A stretch of DNA of 46,965 nucleotides from Acinetobacter tandoii DSM 14970 = CIP 107469 (GCF_000400735.1 NZ_KE007371.1:422187-469151); one strand, 5' to 3'; positions 1 to 9,576 are shown, counted from the first letter of the stretch. The notes: generated from the sequence alone by a model not told the origin. Made by a program: numbers and translations.

Positions 1-618
<618 letters not shown>

Positions 619-653
619 TCTCGATGATTCGTCATCATCAAGCTAGGTCGGCT

Positions 654-681
654 ATGTTACTCTAATTTATATCAAAGTCAA
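654..681 (-). promoter_or_regulatory. rrn promoter P2 (left operon)
   Basis: On the minus strand, TTGACT (676-681) is followed after 16 bp by TAACAT (654-659). It lies between P1 and the shared leader, about 200 bp upstream of the 16S end. A tandem P1-P2 layout is usual for rRNA operons. Called from sequence alone. Confidence 0.55.
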
Positions 682-792
682 CAGGTTTTGTTAAATTATT
701 TTAAACTTATTCAAGACTTCTAGATTCTACCACTTGGGCTAAATCCTTGTTTCTCAACAAGTTTTAATCAACATCACCGCCGATGGATGTGC

Positions 793-820
793 ATTCTACA
801 GCATTTCTGATGTGTTGCAA
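793..820 (-). promoter_or_regulatory. rrn promoter P1 (left operon)
   Basis: On the minus strand, TTGCAA (815-820), 16 bp, then TAGAAT (793-798), followed by GCAC. The right operon has the same layout (TTGCAC, 16 bp, TAGAAT, GCAC). Upstream on the minus strand is an A/T-rich tract that could act as an UP element. The remaining bases of the 450-1027 gap hold only leader, P2 and AT-rich DNA. Confidence 0.75.
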
Positions 821-975
821 GACCCTTTTTAAATTATTTTGCACATGTGTTGGTTTTTTCCACAAAATAATGCAAATAACTCGTTTTTCATTCATTTTTT
901 AATCGTTTTCGAACCTAAATCGCATATTTATTTTCATTTGATGTGTTTTTTGGCTTTTATTGTGAGCGTGAAATG

Positions 976-1006
976 TAAAAAAGCACAACTTTAATGTTGT
1001 GCTTTT
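976..1006 (-). terminator. Intrinsic terminator of yheS
   Basis: Inverted repeat GCACAAC / GTTGTGC around a 6-nt loop, followed by a T-run on the minus strand (A-run at 977-982). It lies about 20 bp after the yheS stop. Confidence 0.8.
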
Positions 1007-1027
1007 CTATATTTGTCATTCGACGTA

Positions 1028-2959
1028 TTAGAACGAGCTTTCTAATGCTTCTAATTCCATCATCAACGTCAGCATCTCTTCTTCAATTTGCTCTAATTTT
1101 GCTTTTAACTGATTTTGTTCATCCATCAATTTCAGCAAATCTTGTTTACGCTCCGCTTCATATAAACTGCTATCTCCCAACAGAGTTTCAATTTCTTGTA
1201 AACGCGGCTGTATTTTTTCCATCTGCGATTCGTATTTTTCAATATTTTTACGAATGGGGCGACTGAGTTCACGTTGACGTGCTGCTTCTTTACGTTGTGC
1301 CTCTTTGTCCAATTTTGAAATAGCGGGCTTTACTTCAACTTGGGATTGAACTGGAGCAGAGGGTTGTTGCCCTGTCTTCATCATATCAATCCGTGCTTGG
1401 CGTAACCATTCGGCATAAGCCGTCAAATCACCATCAAATTCACGACAAGTTCCTTTATGTACTAACAAGAGTTCGTCACAAACGCTGGCAATGAGCTGGC
1501 GTTCATGCGAAACAAGAACAACGGCACCTTCAAAATCTTGGAGTGCCATAGTCAGTGCATGACGCATATCTAAGTCTAAATGGTTGGTGGGTTCATCTAG
1601 AATTAAAACATTTGGACGTTGCCACACGATCAGCGCCAAAGCCAAACGCGCTCGCTCCCCCCCTGAGAAGCTTTCACTTGGTGTGTCCATTCGCTCACCA
1701 CTAAAACCAAAACTGCCCAAGAAAGAGCGTAAGCTGGCTTCACTAATTTTTTTATCGGCGATACGTGCCAATTGCAACATTGGGCTGGCATTCCCATCCA
1801 AAGCATCCATTTGATGCTGAGCAAAGTAACCAATATTTAATAGTTCAGAGTCTTTACGCGTCCCTTGTAATAATTTTAGATCGCCGACTAGTGATTTAAT
1901 CAGAGTTGATTTACCAGCACCATTCATGCCCAATAAACCAATTCGGCTGGTTGGGGTAATTTGCAAATTTACATTGGTGACAATCAGTTTTTCACCGTAA
2001 CCAATATCGGCATTTTCAAGTTCTAATAAAGGTGAACTCATTTTTGATGGTTCACGGAAACTAAAGGTAAACGGCGTATCCACATGTGCAGCAGAAAGTT
2101 CCTGCATACGTTCTAATTGCTTAATTCGACTTTGTGCTTGTTTGGCTTTGGTCGCTTGTGCTTTAAAGCGGTCGATATATTTTTGCAAATGGGCACGAGT
2201 TTCTAGTTGCTTTTCATAAGCTTGTTGTTGTTGTGCTAAACGCTCGCTGCGGGTACGTTCGAAGGTCGAATAATTACCTGTATATAGTGTCAGCTCTTGA
2301 TTTTCAATATGTAGAATATGGTCGGTAATGGCATCCAAGAAATCTCGGTCATGCGAAATCAGAACCAAAGTTCCTTCATAGGCTTTCAACCAATCTTCTA
2401 ACCATAGGATTGCATCTAAGTCTAAATGGTTGGTTGGTTCATCCAGTAACAGTAAATCTGAACGACTCATAAGGGTACGTGCAAGGTTTAGACGCATACG
2501 CCAACCACCCGAGAAACTTGAAACATCGAGCTGGGATTGATGTTCGAAGAAACCTAAACCAGCCATAAGTTGCGATGCTTTGGCTGCGGCTGAATAACCA
2601 TGAATTTCATCAAAGCGACCATATAAATGAGCAAGTTCATCGTTACTTAAGTTTTCTGGATGATCAAGTTTGTGCTGAATTTCCCAAAATTCCTCATCAC
2701 CAGATAAAACAAAATCAATAGCTTTCATATCTAAAGCTTTGATTTCTTGTGCCATATGGGCTACGGTCCACACCGCAGGACGGGTTAAAGATCCTCCGTC
2801 AGATTCCATTCCCCCCAAGAGCGCAGAAAATAATGTGGATTTACCTGCACCATTGACGCCCGTTAAACCAATTTTCCAACCTGGATGCAATTGCATCGAG
2901 GCTTTTTGGAAGAGTACGCGTCCTCCACGACGTATTGAAAGTTGGTCTAATTGGATCAT
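1028..2959 (-). CDS. yheS: ABC-F family ATPase YheS
   Basis: Soluble protein of 643 aa with two ATP-binding cassettes and no membrane segments, as in ABC-F proteins, which act on ribosomes rather than in transport. Cassette 1 has Walker A GVNGAGKST near residue 37 and the signature FSGGWRMRLNLA; cassette 2 has GMNGAGKST and FSGGERARLALAL. Each is followed by LLLDEPTNHLDLD or a close form. The linker with KATKAKQAQSRIKQLERM and the charged C-terminal coiled coil (about 570-640) match E. coli YheS closely. A GTG three codons upstream (2968) could also start it; ATG 2959 gives the family's usual MI... N-terminus. No strong Shine-Dalgarno precedes either. It is a single gene with its own terminator. 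Confidence 0.93.
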   Translation of the reverse strand: MIQLDQLSIRRGGRVLFQKASMQLHPGWKIGLTGVNGAGKSTLFSALLGGMESDGGSLTRPAVWTVAHMAQEIKALDMKAIDFVLSGDEEFWEIQHKLDHPENLSNDELAHLYGRFDEIHGYSAAAKASQLMAGLGFFEHQSQLDVSSFSGGWRMRLNLARTLMSRSDLLLLDEPTNHLDLDAILWLEDWLKAYEGTLVLISHDRDFLDAITDHILHIENQELTLYTGNYSTFERTRSERLAQQQQAYEKQLETRAHLQKYIDRFKAQATKAKQAQSRIKQLERMQELSAAHVDTPFTFSFREPSKMSSPLLELENADIGYGEKLIVTNVNLQITPTSRIGLLGMNGAGKSTLIKSLVGDLKLLQGTRKDSELLNIGYFAQHQMDALDGNASPMLQLARIADKKISEASLRSFLGSFGFSGERMDTPSESFSGGERARLALALIVWQRPNVLILDEPTNHLDLDMRHALTMALQDFEGAVVLVSHERQLIASVCDELLLVHKGTCREFDGDLTAYAEWLRQARIDMMKTGQQPSAPVQSQVEVKPAISKLDKEAQRKEAARQRELSRPIRKNIEKYESQMEKIQPRLQEIETLLGDSSLYEAERKQDLLKLMDEQNQLKAKLEQIEEEMLTLMMELEALESSF

Positions 2960-3058
2960 TACACACACTGGCAGATAAAAAGTTAGCGCTATTCTAAAGG
3001 AAGTCGCTTAGAAAAGAAAAAGGACCAACATCCTGCACACCGAAATGTTATCGGTCGG

Positions 3059-3080
3059 AAATAGAGTAAAAGCTCTATTT
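3059..3080 (+). other. Stem-loop in the leader of AdeT-like gene 1, echoed before gene 2
   Basis: AAATAGAG and CTCTATTT form an 8-bp inverted repeat with a 6-nt loop, about 65 bp before the gene at 3144. A related block, GGAGTAAATACTCTATTTA (4272-4290), lies before the second paralogue at a similar distance. The third paralogue lacks an obvious copy. Function unknown. Confidence 0.4.
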
Positions 3081-3143
3081 TATTCAAAAAAAACATGTTT
3101 ATATAAATTTGTTCCAGCAAAATCAAAAAAATGAGGTGAAATA

Positions 3144-4151
3144 ATGAAAAAAGCCTTTTTTGTCTTGTCTACAGCAACCCTATTCAATATGCCTAATTTA
3201 GCGCATGCAAATATTAATGTTTGTGTTTTCGATTTGCTTGCTAAATCTGGGGAATCTTATAAGTTTCTTGAAGAATGGGCATTGGCCAGTAAAAACTGGG
3301 GCGCCAATATCGACTTGACGGCTTACAAAGATGAAGCCAAATTAGACCAAGACTTCAAAGCTGGAAAATGTGACGGTTTTTATATGACCTCCATGCGTGC
3401 CCGTAATTATAATAAATTTGCAGGTTCAATTGATGCATTGGGTGGGGTACCCAATAACGCGATTGCGCAAAAAGCCATTACTTATGTTTTAGACAAACGA
3501 AATCAAAAGCGTCTCATCACCAAATCAGGCAAAGAGACTTATGAAGTTGCGGGGATTGGTCAGATTGGTCCAGCCTATTTATTTGTACGGGATAAGTCCA
3601 TCAATACTGTTGAAAAACTTAATGGCAAAAAAATTGCAGTGATGGAGTTTGATCAGGCACAAAAAATTATGGTGAAACGCGTGAATGCTGTTCCTGTGAT
3701 GTCTGAAATTTCCAATTTTGTGAAAAAATTTAATCAGAATGAAGTCGATGTCGTACCCGCACCAGCTTATGCCTTTAAACCTCTTGAGATTTATAAGGGG
3801 CTGGGCAATAACGGTGCGATGGTCAATTTTCCCGTATTAAATGTCACGGCGGACCTGATTATTCGACCAGAGCAATTTCCAGAAGGTTTTGCAGCTCAAT
3901 CTCGTCAATGGTTTGTCCGTCAATTGCCTAAAAGTTTTGCTATGGTACAGCGTGTAGAAACCACTATTCCAAGCAAATATCGTATGGAACTCGATAAGGA
4001 TGCTAAAGAGAAATATCAAAAACTGTTACGTGATGCGCGGATGGATCTGACCCAACAAGGCATCTATGACCCCACCATGATGACGGTATTGAAAAAAGCC
4101 AGATGTACCATTGAGCGCACCAATTTTGAATGCTCGCTTGGTGGGGAATAA
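3144..4151 (+). CDS. AdeT-like putative solute-binding protein, paralogue 1
   Basis: 335 aa with an N-terminal signal peptide (MKKAFFVLSTATLFNMPNLAHA, cleavage near residue 22), so exported to the periplasm. It belongs to the Acinetobacter AdeT1/AdeT2 family of putative solute-binding proteins. Conserved Cys lie in VCVFDLL, GKCDG and the C-terminal KARC and FEC, which suggests two disulfides. It has no transmembrane segments, so the common label 'RND efflux transporter AdeT' does not fit what is seen. SD GAGGT (3133-3137) precedes ATG 3144. It is the first of three tandem paralogues. The ligand is unknown; a TRAP-type binding fold is inference. Confidence 0.8.
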   Translation: MKKAFFVLSTATLFNMPNLAHANINVCVFDLLAKSGESYKFLEEWALASKNWGANIDLTAYKDEAKLDQDFKAGKCDGFYMTSMRARNYNKFAGSIDALGGVPNNAIAQKAITYVLDKRNQKRLITKSGKETYEVAGIGQIGPAYLFVRDKSINTVEKLNGKKIAVMEFDQAQKIMVKRVNAVPVMSEISNFVKKFNQNEVDVVPAPAYAFKPLEIYKGLGNNGAMVNFPVLNVTADLIIRPEQFPEGFAAQSRQWFVRQLPKSFAMVQRVETTIPSKYRMELDKDAKEKYQKLLRDARMDLTQQGIYDPTMMTVLKKARCTIERTNFECSLGGE

Positions 4152-4367
4152 TTTAATGATAATTTTTTAGGCCTAAATCCTTTTAATTCACTGATTTTAT
4201 TTAAAACACAGCTTTGGATTGGACAATTTGACAGCAATTTTGCAGCGCGTGTCATTTTTTTATTTAAAATTGGAGTAAATACTCTATTTATAAATACAAA
4301 ACTTGCTTAATATTGTTTGCGTGTAAGGACACTTAAAACAATAACCAATCTGAAAAGGATGAACACA

Positions 4368-5378
4368 ATGAAAAAAGTCATGTTAAGTTTAGCTGCTTTG
4401 ACTGCTGTGGGTCTTTCTACGACTACACAAGCAGCTAAAGTCGATATCTGTGTATTTGATTTGCTTGGTAAGTCAGGTGAGTCTTATCAAATGGCGCAAG
4501 AATGGGCACTAGCAGCAAAAAGCTGGGGGGCAGAAGTCAACCTCATTCCACGACAAGATGAAGCTGTCGCAGACAACGATTTTAAAGCAGGTAAATGTGA
4601 CGGCGTTTTTATGACTGCAATGCGCGCACGTCAATACAATAAATTTGCTGGTTCAATTGATGCCTTAGGTGGTGTACCCAGCAATGCAATTGCGCAAAAA
4701 GCCATTAGCTTTGCCTTAGACCAACGTAATGCCAGCAAAATGGTGACCACAATGAGTGGCAAAAAATATGAAGTGGCAGGCATTGCTCCCCTTGGCTCTG
4801 CCTTTATATTCGTCCGTGACAAAAACATCAATTCCATCGAAAAGGCTGCTGGAAAAAAATTCGCAGTCTTGGGCTATGACCAAGCACAAAAAATTATGGT
4901 ACAGCGTGTTGGTGCCCAAGCTGTGATTTCAGATGTTTCAAATTTCGTGGCTAAATTTAATAATGGTCAAGTGGACATGGTGGGCGCCCCAGCCTATGCA
5001 TATAAACCTCTCGAAATTTATAAGGGTTTAGGCAATAACGGCGCAATGTTTAACTTTCCAGTTCTACAAGTGACTGCCGACTTTGTGATTCGTCCTGAGC
5101 AATTCCCTACTGGTTTTGGACAAAAATCTCGAGACTGGTTTGTGAAGAATTTACCAAAAAGCTTCTCGATGATTAATCGTCTTGAAGCGGGTATTCCTGC
5201 TAAATACCGCATGAATTTAAATGCTGAAGATAAAATTAAATACCAAAAAATGTTACGTGATGGTCGTATCGATCTCACCAAGCAAGGTATTTATGATGCA
5301 GGCATGATGAGTGTTTTGAAAAAAGCGCGTTGCTCTGTCGATAAAGCCAATTTCGAATGTTCGATGGCTGGTGAATAG
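4368..5378 (+). CDS. AdeT-like putative solute-binding protein, paralogue 2
   Basis: 336 aa, closely similar to its neighbours. Blocks such as CVFDLLGKSGESY, FKAGKCDG, KFAGSIDALGGVP, DQAQKIMV and KPLEIYKGLGNNGAM are shared with paralogue 1. A signal peptide (MKKVMLSLAALTAVGLSTT..., ending near AQAAK) directs export. ATG 4368 is chosen because AAGGA (4355-4359) sits 8 bp upstream; the frame stays open to a TTG at 4317 and an ATG at 4359. The C-terminus keeps the KARC...FEC cysteine pair. A strong terminator follows. It probably arose by tandem duplication with gene 1, its nearest relative by eye. Confidence 0.8.
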   Translation: MKKVMLSLAALTAVGLSTTTQAAKVDICVFDLLGKSGESYQMAQEWALAAKSWGAEVNLIPRQDEAVADNDFKAGKCDGVFMTAMRARQYNKFAGSIDALGGVPSNAIAQKAISFALDQRNASKMVTTMSGKKYEVAGIAPLGSAFIFVRDKNINSIEKAAGKKFAVLGYDQAQKIMVQRVGAQAVISDVSNFVAKFNNGQVDMVGAPAYAYKPLEIYKGLGNNGAMFNFPVLQVTADFVIRPEQFPTGFGQKSRDWFVKNLPKSFSMINRLEAGIPAKYRMNLNAEDKIKYQKMLRDGRIDLTKQGIYDAGMMSVLKKARCSVDKANFECSMAGE

Positions 5379-5398
5379 ACTATAAATCAATAACTAAG

Positions 5399-5423
5399 GC
5401 CTAGATTATTCTAGGCTTTTTTT
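5399..5423 (+). terminator. Intrinsic terminator after AdeT-like gene 2
   Basis: GCCTAGA / TCTAGGC stem, TTAT loop, then seven T. It separates paralogues 2 and 3, so the third gene probably has its own promoter. Confidence 0.85.
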
Positions 5424-5566
5424 ATTTAAGTTTTAGTCTAAAGTGCCAATGTTCAAGGATAAAAACACGCTAATCTTGAACTCAGGAAAACGGATTGTTT
5501 TACCACTTAAAATGATGAAAAACATCATCCCAACAATATAAAAAGAACGGAATAAGGAAAATTCAT

Positions 5567-6577
5567 ATGATGAAACGATCATCAATCCAACTTTTGATCG
5601 GACTCGGGCTGTGTGCTGCAACCAGCCTTGTACAAGCCAGACAAGTGGTCTGCGTATTTGACTTGGTCGGTAAAAGTGGTGATGTCTATGCGCTAATGAA
5701 AGATTATCAATTGGCCGCCAAAAATTGGGGCGCCGATATTGAATTACGAGTTGCCCAAAATGAAGCGGTCATTGCCGAAGATTTTAAAGCTGGGAAATGC
5801 GATGGCATTAGTGTGACTGGCATGCGCGGACGTCAGTTTAATGATTTTACTGGTTCACTGGATGCGATTGGAGCCATTCCCAATCTAAAATTAGCAGTTA
5901 AAGTCATGCAAGGTTTAGCCAATCCCACTTTTAGCAAATATATGGTGAAAGGCAAATATGAAGTTGCAGGCGTCATTCCAGTGGGTGATGCCTATCTATT
6001 GGTCAATGATCGTAACATCAATACCGTTGCTAAAGCCGCAGGCAAAAAAATTGCCGTACTGGATTATGATCAAGCGCAAAAAATCATGGTGCAACAAGTC
6101 GGTGCCCAAGCCGTCAGTTCAGATGTCACCAATTTTGGCAGCAAATTTAATAATGGTCAGGTCGATATTATTGGTGCGCCTGCCGCGGCCTTTAAACCAC
6201 TCGAATTACACAAAGGTTTAGGCAACAAAGGGGCAATTGTGAACTACCCAATTCTGCAAGTTACTGGCAATATCATTATCCGCCCTGACCGTTTCCCTAA
6301 AGGCTACGGACAGCAATCACGTGAATGGGTGAAATCACAGCTTCCTCGTGCCTTTGGCATTTTAGGCAAGATGAAAGCCGATATTCCAACAAAATACTGG
6401 ATGGAAGTTTCCGCAACCGACAAACCTGGCTATCAAAAAATGATGCGCGATGCGCGAATTAATTTGACTCAGCAAGGCGTATACGACAAACGCATGATGA
6501 AACTGCTGTGGCAATTCCGCTGTAAAGAAGATGCCAAAAATTTTGAATGCGGCTTACAAGATGAAAACTACAAATAA
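5567..6577 (+). CDS. AdeT-like putative solute-binding protein, paralogue 3 (divergent copy)
   Basis: 336 aa with signal peptide (MMKRSSIQLLIGLGLCAATS..., cleavage near VQA-R). It shares the family blocks VCVFDLVGKSGD, FKAGKCDG, LDYDQAQKIMVQQVGAQAV and KPLELHKGLGNKGAI, but differs more: MRGRQFNDFTGSLDAIG replaces MRARQYNKFAGSIDALG, and the C-terminus has QFRCKEDAKNFECG. Cysteines are kept. SD AAGGAA (5554-5559) fits ATG 5567 or 5570. Divergence in the presumed ligand-contact regions suggests a different ligand from paralogues 1 and 2; this is inference. No terminator is visible before erpA. Confidence 0.8.
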   Translation: MMKRSSIQLLIGLGLCAATSLVQARQVVCVFDLVGKSGDVYALMKDYQLAAKNWGADIELRVAQNEAVIAEDFKAGKCDGISVTGMRGRQFNDFTGSLDAIGAIPNLKLAVKVMQGLANPTFSKYMVKGKYEVAGVIPVGDAYLLVNDRNINTVAKAAGKKIAVLDYDQAQKIMVQQVGAQAVSSDVTNFGSKFNNGQVDIIGAPAAAFKPLELHKGLGNKGAIVNYPILQVTGNIIIRPDRFPKGYGQQSREWVKSQLPRAFGILGKMKADIPTKYWMEVSATDKPGYQKMMRDARINLTQQGVYDKRMMKLLWQFRCKEDAKNFECGLQDENYK

Positions 6578-6619
6578 TCTTGATAAAATTACTCTGCTTT
6601 GACTTTTAATCTTCGAATA

Positions 6620-6658
6620 TTGACCATATATTGAGTATGCTATACTAGACATATGGTC
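6620..6658 (+). promoter_or_regulatory. erpA promoter with an operator-like dyad
   Basis: Extended -10 TGCTATACT (-10 hexamer 6641-6646) with TTGACC (6620-6625) 15 bp upstream. An inverted repeat GACCATAT (6622-6629) / ATATGGTC (6651-6658) brackets the -10 and reaches the expected start site near 6653. It does not match the IscR type 1 or type 2 sites I know. Confidence 0.6.
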
Positions 6659-6703
6659 TTTTTCATTTTTAAAAGACCCATGAACCGAACAGAGGAATCT
6701 ATC

Positions 6704-7039
6704 ATGACTGCTCCAGCGCTTGTGTTGACCGACAATGCTGCAAATAAAGTACGCCAATTGCGCGATAGTGAAGGCAACCAAGATCTCATGTTACGTGTCT
6801 ATGTAACGGGCGGGGGCTGTTCTGGCTTTTCTTATGGTTTTAACTTTGCCGATAATATGAATGAAGATGATGCAGAATTTATCAATGGTGATGTGAAAAT
6901 GCTGGTTGACTCACTGAGCTATCAATATCTCGTCGGTTCAGTGGTCGATTATATTGAAGGTCTTGAAGGTTCACGCTTTATTGTACAAAATCCGAATGCA
7001 ACCACCACTTGTGGCTGTGGATCATCTTTCTCGATTTAA
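6704..7039 (+). CDS. erpA: A-type iron-sulfur cluster carrier ErpA
   Basis: 111 aa, the normal ErpA length. It delivers Fe-S clusters to apoproteins in the cytoplasm. The three cluster-binding cysteines are in GGGCSGF (near residue 41) and the C-terminal TCGCGSSFSI, which matches E. coli ErpA to the last residue. ErpA-specific LEGSRFIVQNPNA is present. ATG 6704 follows AGAGGA (6691-6696). The upstream in-frame ATG at 6653 coincides with the predicted transcription start and gives an atypical extension, so it is rejected. It ends at a strong bidirectional terminator facing anmK. Confidence 0.95.
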   Translation: MTAPALVLTDNAANKVRQLRDSEGNQDLMLRVYVTGGGCSGFSYGFNFADNMNEDDAEFINGDVKMLVDSLSYQYLVGSVVDYIEGLEGSRFIVQNPNATTTCGCGSSFSI

Positions 7040-7052
7040 ATCGATTATAGAT

Positions 7053-7081
7053 AAAAAACCTCCTATTCAGGAGGTTTTTTT
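7053..7081. terminator. Bidirectional terminator between erpA and anmK
   Basis: AACCTCC / GGAGGTT stem with a TATTCA loop, an A-run on the left and a T-run on the right, so it works for both convergent genes. Confidence 0.9.
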
Positions 7082-7100
7082 ATGCATGTGTTCTGGACGT

Positions 7101-8231
7101 TTAAACTGCAGTTATGCTACCTAAAATACGATAACCGTCAGCGCCAGTTACCGCAGGTAAATTACCACTCAAATGTTCAACAAAACGCATCGCCAACCAA
7201 GCAAAAGCTGTGGCTTCGACCCAAGTCGGACTTAAGCCCAAATCTGCGGTACTTTGGACTGTCCATTGGTGCTTACGTAAACGCCAACGTAATTGTTCTA
7301 ATAGTTGTGAATTATAAGCACCACCACCGCAGACATAGACCTCGCCTGTCTCCATTCCTGAGCGATAAATAGCTTTCTTAATGGCACGTGTGGTGAGTTT
7401 TAATAGAGTCGCTTGGACATTTTCAGGTGTATCTTCCAATTCATCATAAGCCAGCTCGTCATTGCGCCAGTCCATGATTTGGTCATCCAGCCAATCCAGA
7501 TTAAAATCTTCACGTCCCGTACTTTTAGGTGGCTCTTTGGCAAAAAAATCATGGGCCTGTAAACGCTCTAACAAGCTGCGAATTGGCTGACCATAGGCTG
7601 CCCAGTTACCATTTTCATCATAAGGTTGTCCAGTATAACGATGGCACCATGCATCCATCAGAATATTGGCTGGTCCTGTATCAAAACCCGAAACTTGCTC
7701 TGGTGCACCTGCTGGTAAAAGACTGACATTCGCAATGCCACCTAAATTCAGAATCACACGGTGAATGCTTTCATGCTGAAATAAAGCTTGATGAAAAGCA
7801 GGGACCAAGGGTGCGCCCTGCCCACCCGCAGCCATATCTCGACGGCGGAAATCAGAAACCACAGGAATTTGAGTGATTTCAGTTATAATGTTGGGATCGC
7901 CAATCTGTAAAGTAAAACCATGCTCTGGGCGATGTCGAATGGTCTGCCCATGCGAACCAATCGCTTTAATTTGGCTACGGTCAAGTTGATGCTGTTCAAT
8001 CAGCGTATTGATGCCTTCACCAATCATTTTTGCCAAAGCCACATCAGCCTTACCCATACGATCTATTTCGTTATCATCAGGCAAAGTGAGTGCCATCAGT
8101 TCATTTCGTAAATCGGGGTCAAACGCTAAAGTAAGCGTGGCATGCAACTGCAATGGGTCGAATGAAGCGGCCACAATATCTACCCCATCCATGCTGGTGC
8201 CGGTCATTACCCCAATATAGATTGCTGTCAT
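7101..8231 (-). CDS. anmK: Anhydro-N-acetylmuramic acid kinase AnmK
   Basis: 376 aa. It phosphorylates and opens 1,6-anhydro-MurNAc released by lytic transglycosylases, giving MurNAc-6-phosphate for cell-wall recycling in the cytoplasm. The N-terminal YIGVMTGTSMDGVD is the ATP-binding hallmark, followed by GSHGQTIRH, FDTGPANILMD and VCGGGAYN. The normal start is ATG 8231; the open frame extends 17 codons further and overlaps the tyrS promoter region. No strong SD is visible. It is divergent from tyrS, with about 80 bp between starts. Recycling partners in the window are mpl and an MltB-like lytic transglycosylase. Confidence 0.95.
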   Translation of the reverse strand: MTAIYIGVMTGTSMDGVDIVAASFDPLQLHATLTLAFDPDLRNELMALTLPDDNEIDRMGKADVALAKMIGEGINTLIEQHQLDRSQIKAIGSHGQTIRHRPEHGFTLQIGDPNIITEITQIPVVSDFRRRDMAAGGQGAPLVPAFHQALFQHESIHRVILNLGGIANVSLLPAGAPEQVSGFDTGPANILMDAWCHRYTGQPYDENGNWAAYGQPIRSLLERLQAHDFFAKEPPKSTGREDFNLDWLDDQIMDWRNDELAYDELEDTPENVQATLLKLTTRAIKKAIYRSGMETGEVYVCGGGAYNSQLLEQLRWRLRKHQWTVQSTADLGLSPTWVEATAFAWLAMRFVEHLSGNLPAVTGADGYRILGSITAV

Positions 8232-8312
8232 GATTATTCTAAAGCCTGCAATGTGCTGAAAAAGTGTTAGTATATCGCACAAATTGAATAACTGATGTGT
8301 TTGGGTTTTGTG

Positions 8313-9527
8313 ATGTCAAATTTCCTGCCAGCTGAAGAACAACTTGCCCTCATTCAACGAGGCACTCATGAAATTATCTCTGAAGAGGATCTATTAAAGA
8401 AACTCAAAGAGAATCGTCCTTTAAAAATTAAAGCGGGCTTCGACCCGACTGCACCTGACTTACACTTAGGTCATACCGTGCTGATCAATAAATTAAAAAC
8501 GTTCCAAGACCTTGGTCATGAAGTGTTTTTCTTGATTGGTGACTATACGGCAATGATCGGTGACCCTACGGGTAAAAGTGCGACTCGCCCACCATTGTCA
8601 CGTGAACAAGTCTTAGAAAATGCCAAGACCTATCAAGAACAAGTGTTTAAAATTCTTGATCCGAACAAAACCAAAGTAGTGTTTAACTCGGAATGGTTTG
8701 CGACTAAAACTGCGGCTGATTTAATTCAGTTGGCTTCACAGCAAACTGTGGCGCGTATGTTAGAACGTGATGACTTCACTAAGCGTTATAATAATCAACA
8801 ACCGATTGCCATTCACGAATTCTTGTATCCACTGGTACAAGGCTATGATTCTGTTGCCTTACATGCCGATGTCGAACTTGGTGGGACAGATCAAACCTTT
8901 AACTTGCTGATGGGTCGTACCTTGCAAGGTCGTTATGATCAAGAAGCGCAAGTATGTATTACCGTGCCAATTCTTGAAGGTTTAGATGGCGTCAACAAAA
9001 TGTCTAAATCTTTAGGCAACTACATTGGGGTATTTGATACGCCTGGGGCAATGTATCAAAAAGTACTTTCCATGCCAGATGCTTTGATTGAACGTTATTT
9101 TGATCTGCTCAGCTTTAAATCACTTGAAGAAATCAAAGTCTTGTTGAAAGAAATTGAAGATGGCCGTAACCCACAAGAAGTGAAGAAGATTCTTGCACTT
9201 GAGTTGGTCGAACGTTTCCACGGTGCGGAAGCAGCTGCCAATGCGCACAAAGGCGCTGGCAACATCATTACCGAAGGTGAATTACCAGAAGGAACACCTG
9301 AAATTACGATTTCACGTGCCGAGTTTGGTGGTGAAATGTTTATTGCTTCGATTGTACGCGCTGCGGGCTTAACCAAAAATGCGGCTGCTGCCAAAGACGC
9401 TGTTTCACGTGGAGCCGTTAAAGTCGATTGGAATGTGGTCGATGCCGGCTTCTCTGTGAAAGAAAATATCACGGTGATTGTTCAAGCAGGTAAAAAAGCC
9501 ATCGCGAAAGTGACTTTTACTGACTAA
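8313..9527 (+). CDS. tyrS: Tyrosyl-tRNA synthetase
   Basis: 404 aa class I aminoacyl-tRNA synthetase. The HIGH-type motif is in DPTAPDLHLGH (residues about 42-52) and KMSKS follows in the second half of the Rossmann fold. The C-terminal S4 RNA-binding domain contains SRAEFGGEMFIASIVRAAGL and GAVKVDWNVV. Length and motifs fit the TyrS type with KMSKS rather than E. coli-type TyrS (KFGKT). ATG 8313 gives the family's MSNFLPAEEQ start; the frame is open to an ATG at 8295. Own terminator. Called with near certainty. Confidence 0.97.
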   Translation: MSNFLPAEEQLALIQRGTHEIISEEDLLKKLKENRPLKIKAGFDPTAPDLHLGHTVLINKLKTFQDLGHEVFFLIGDYTAMIGDPTGKSATRPPLSREQVLENAKTYQEQVFKILDPNKTKVVFNSEWFATKTAADLIQLASQQTVARMLERDDFTKRYNNQQPIAIHEFLYPLVQGYDSVALHADVELGGTDQTFNLLMGRTLQGRYDQEAQVCITVPILEGLDGVNKMSKSLGNYIGVFDTPGAMYQKVLSMPDALIERYFDLLSFKSLEEIKVLLKEIEDGRNPQEVKKILALELVERFHGAEAAANAHKGAGNIITEGELPEGTPEITISRAEFGGEMFIASIVRAAGLTKNAAAAKDAVSRGAVKVDWNVVDAGFSVKENITVIVQAGKKAIAKVTFTD

Positions 9528-9550
9528 GACCAATCCCTAATAAATTAAAA

Positions 9551-9576
9551 GCAGGTCACACGACCTGCTTTTTTTA
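9551..9576 (+). terminator. Intrinsic terminator of tyrS
   Basis: GCAGGTC / GACCTGC stem, 4-nt loop, then eight T. Confidence 0.92.

Noticed and set aside
6622..6658. IscR-binding site at erpA
   Set aside because: The dyad spacing and the lack of the CCxYA...TRxGG pattern do not fit either IscR motif known to me. Kept only as an unassigned dyad.
9095..9472. 125-codon frame antisense to tyrS
   Set aside because: It lies wholly inside the S4-domain end of tyrS and reads as a Ser/Ala-rich shadow.
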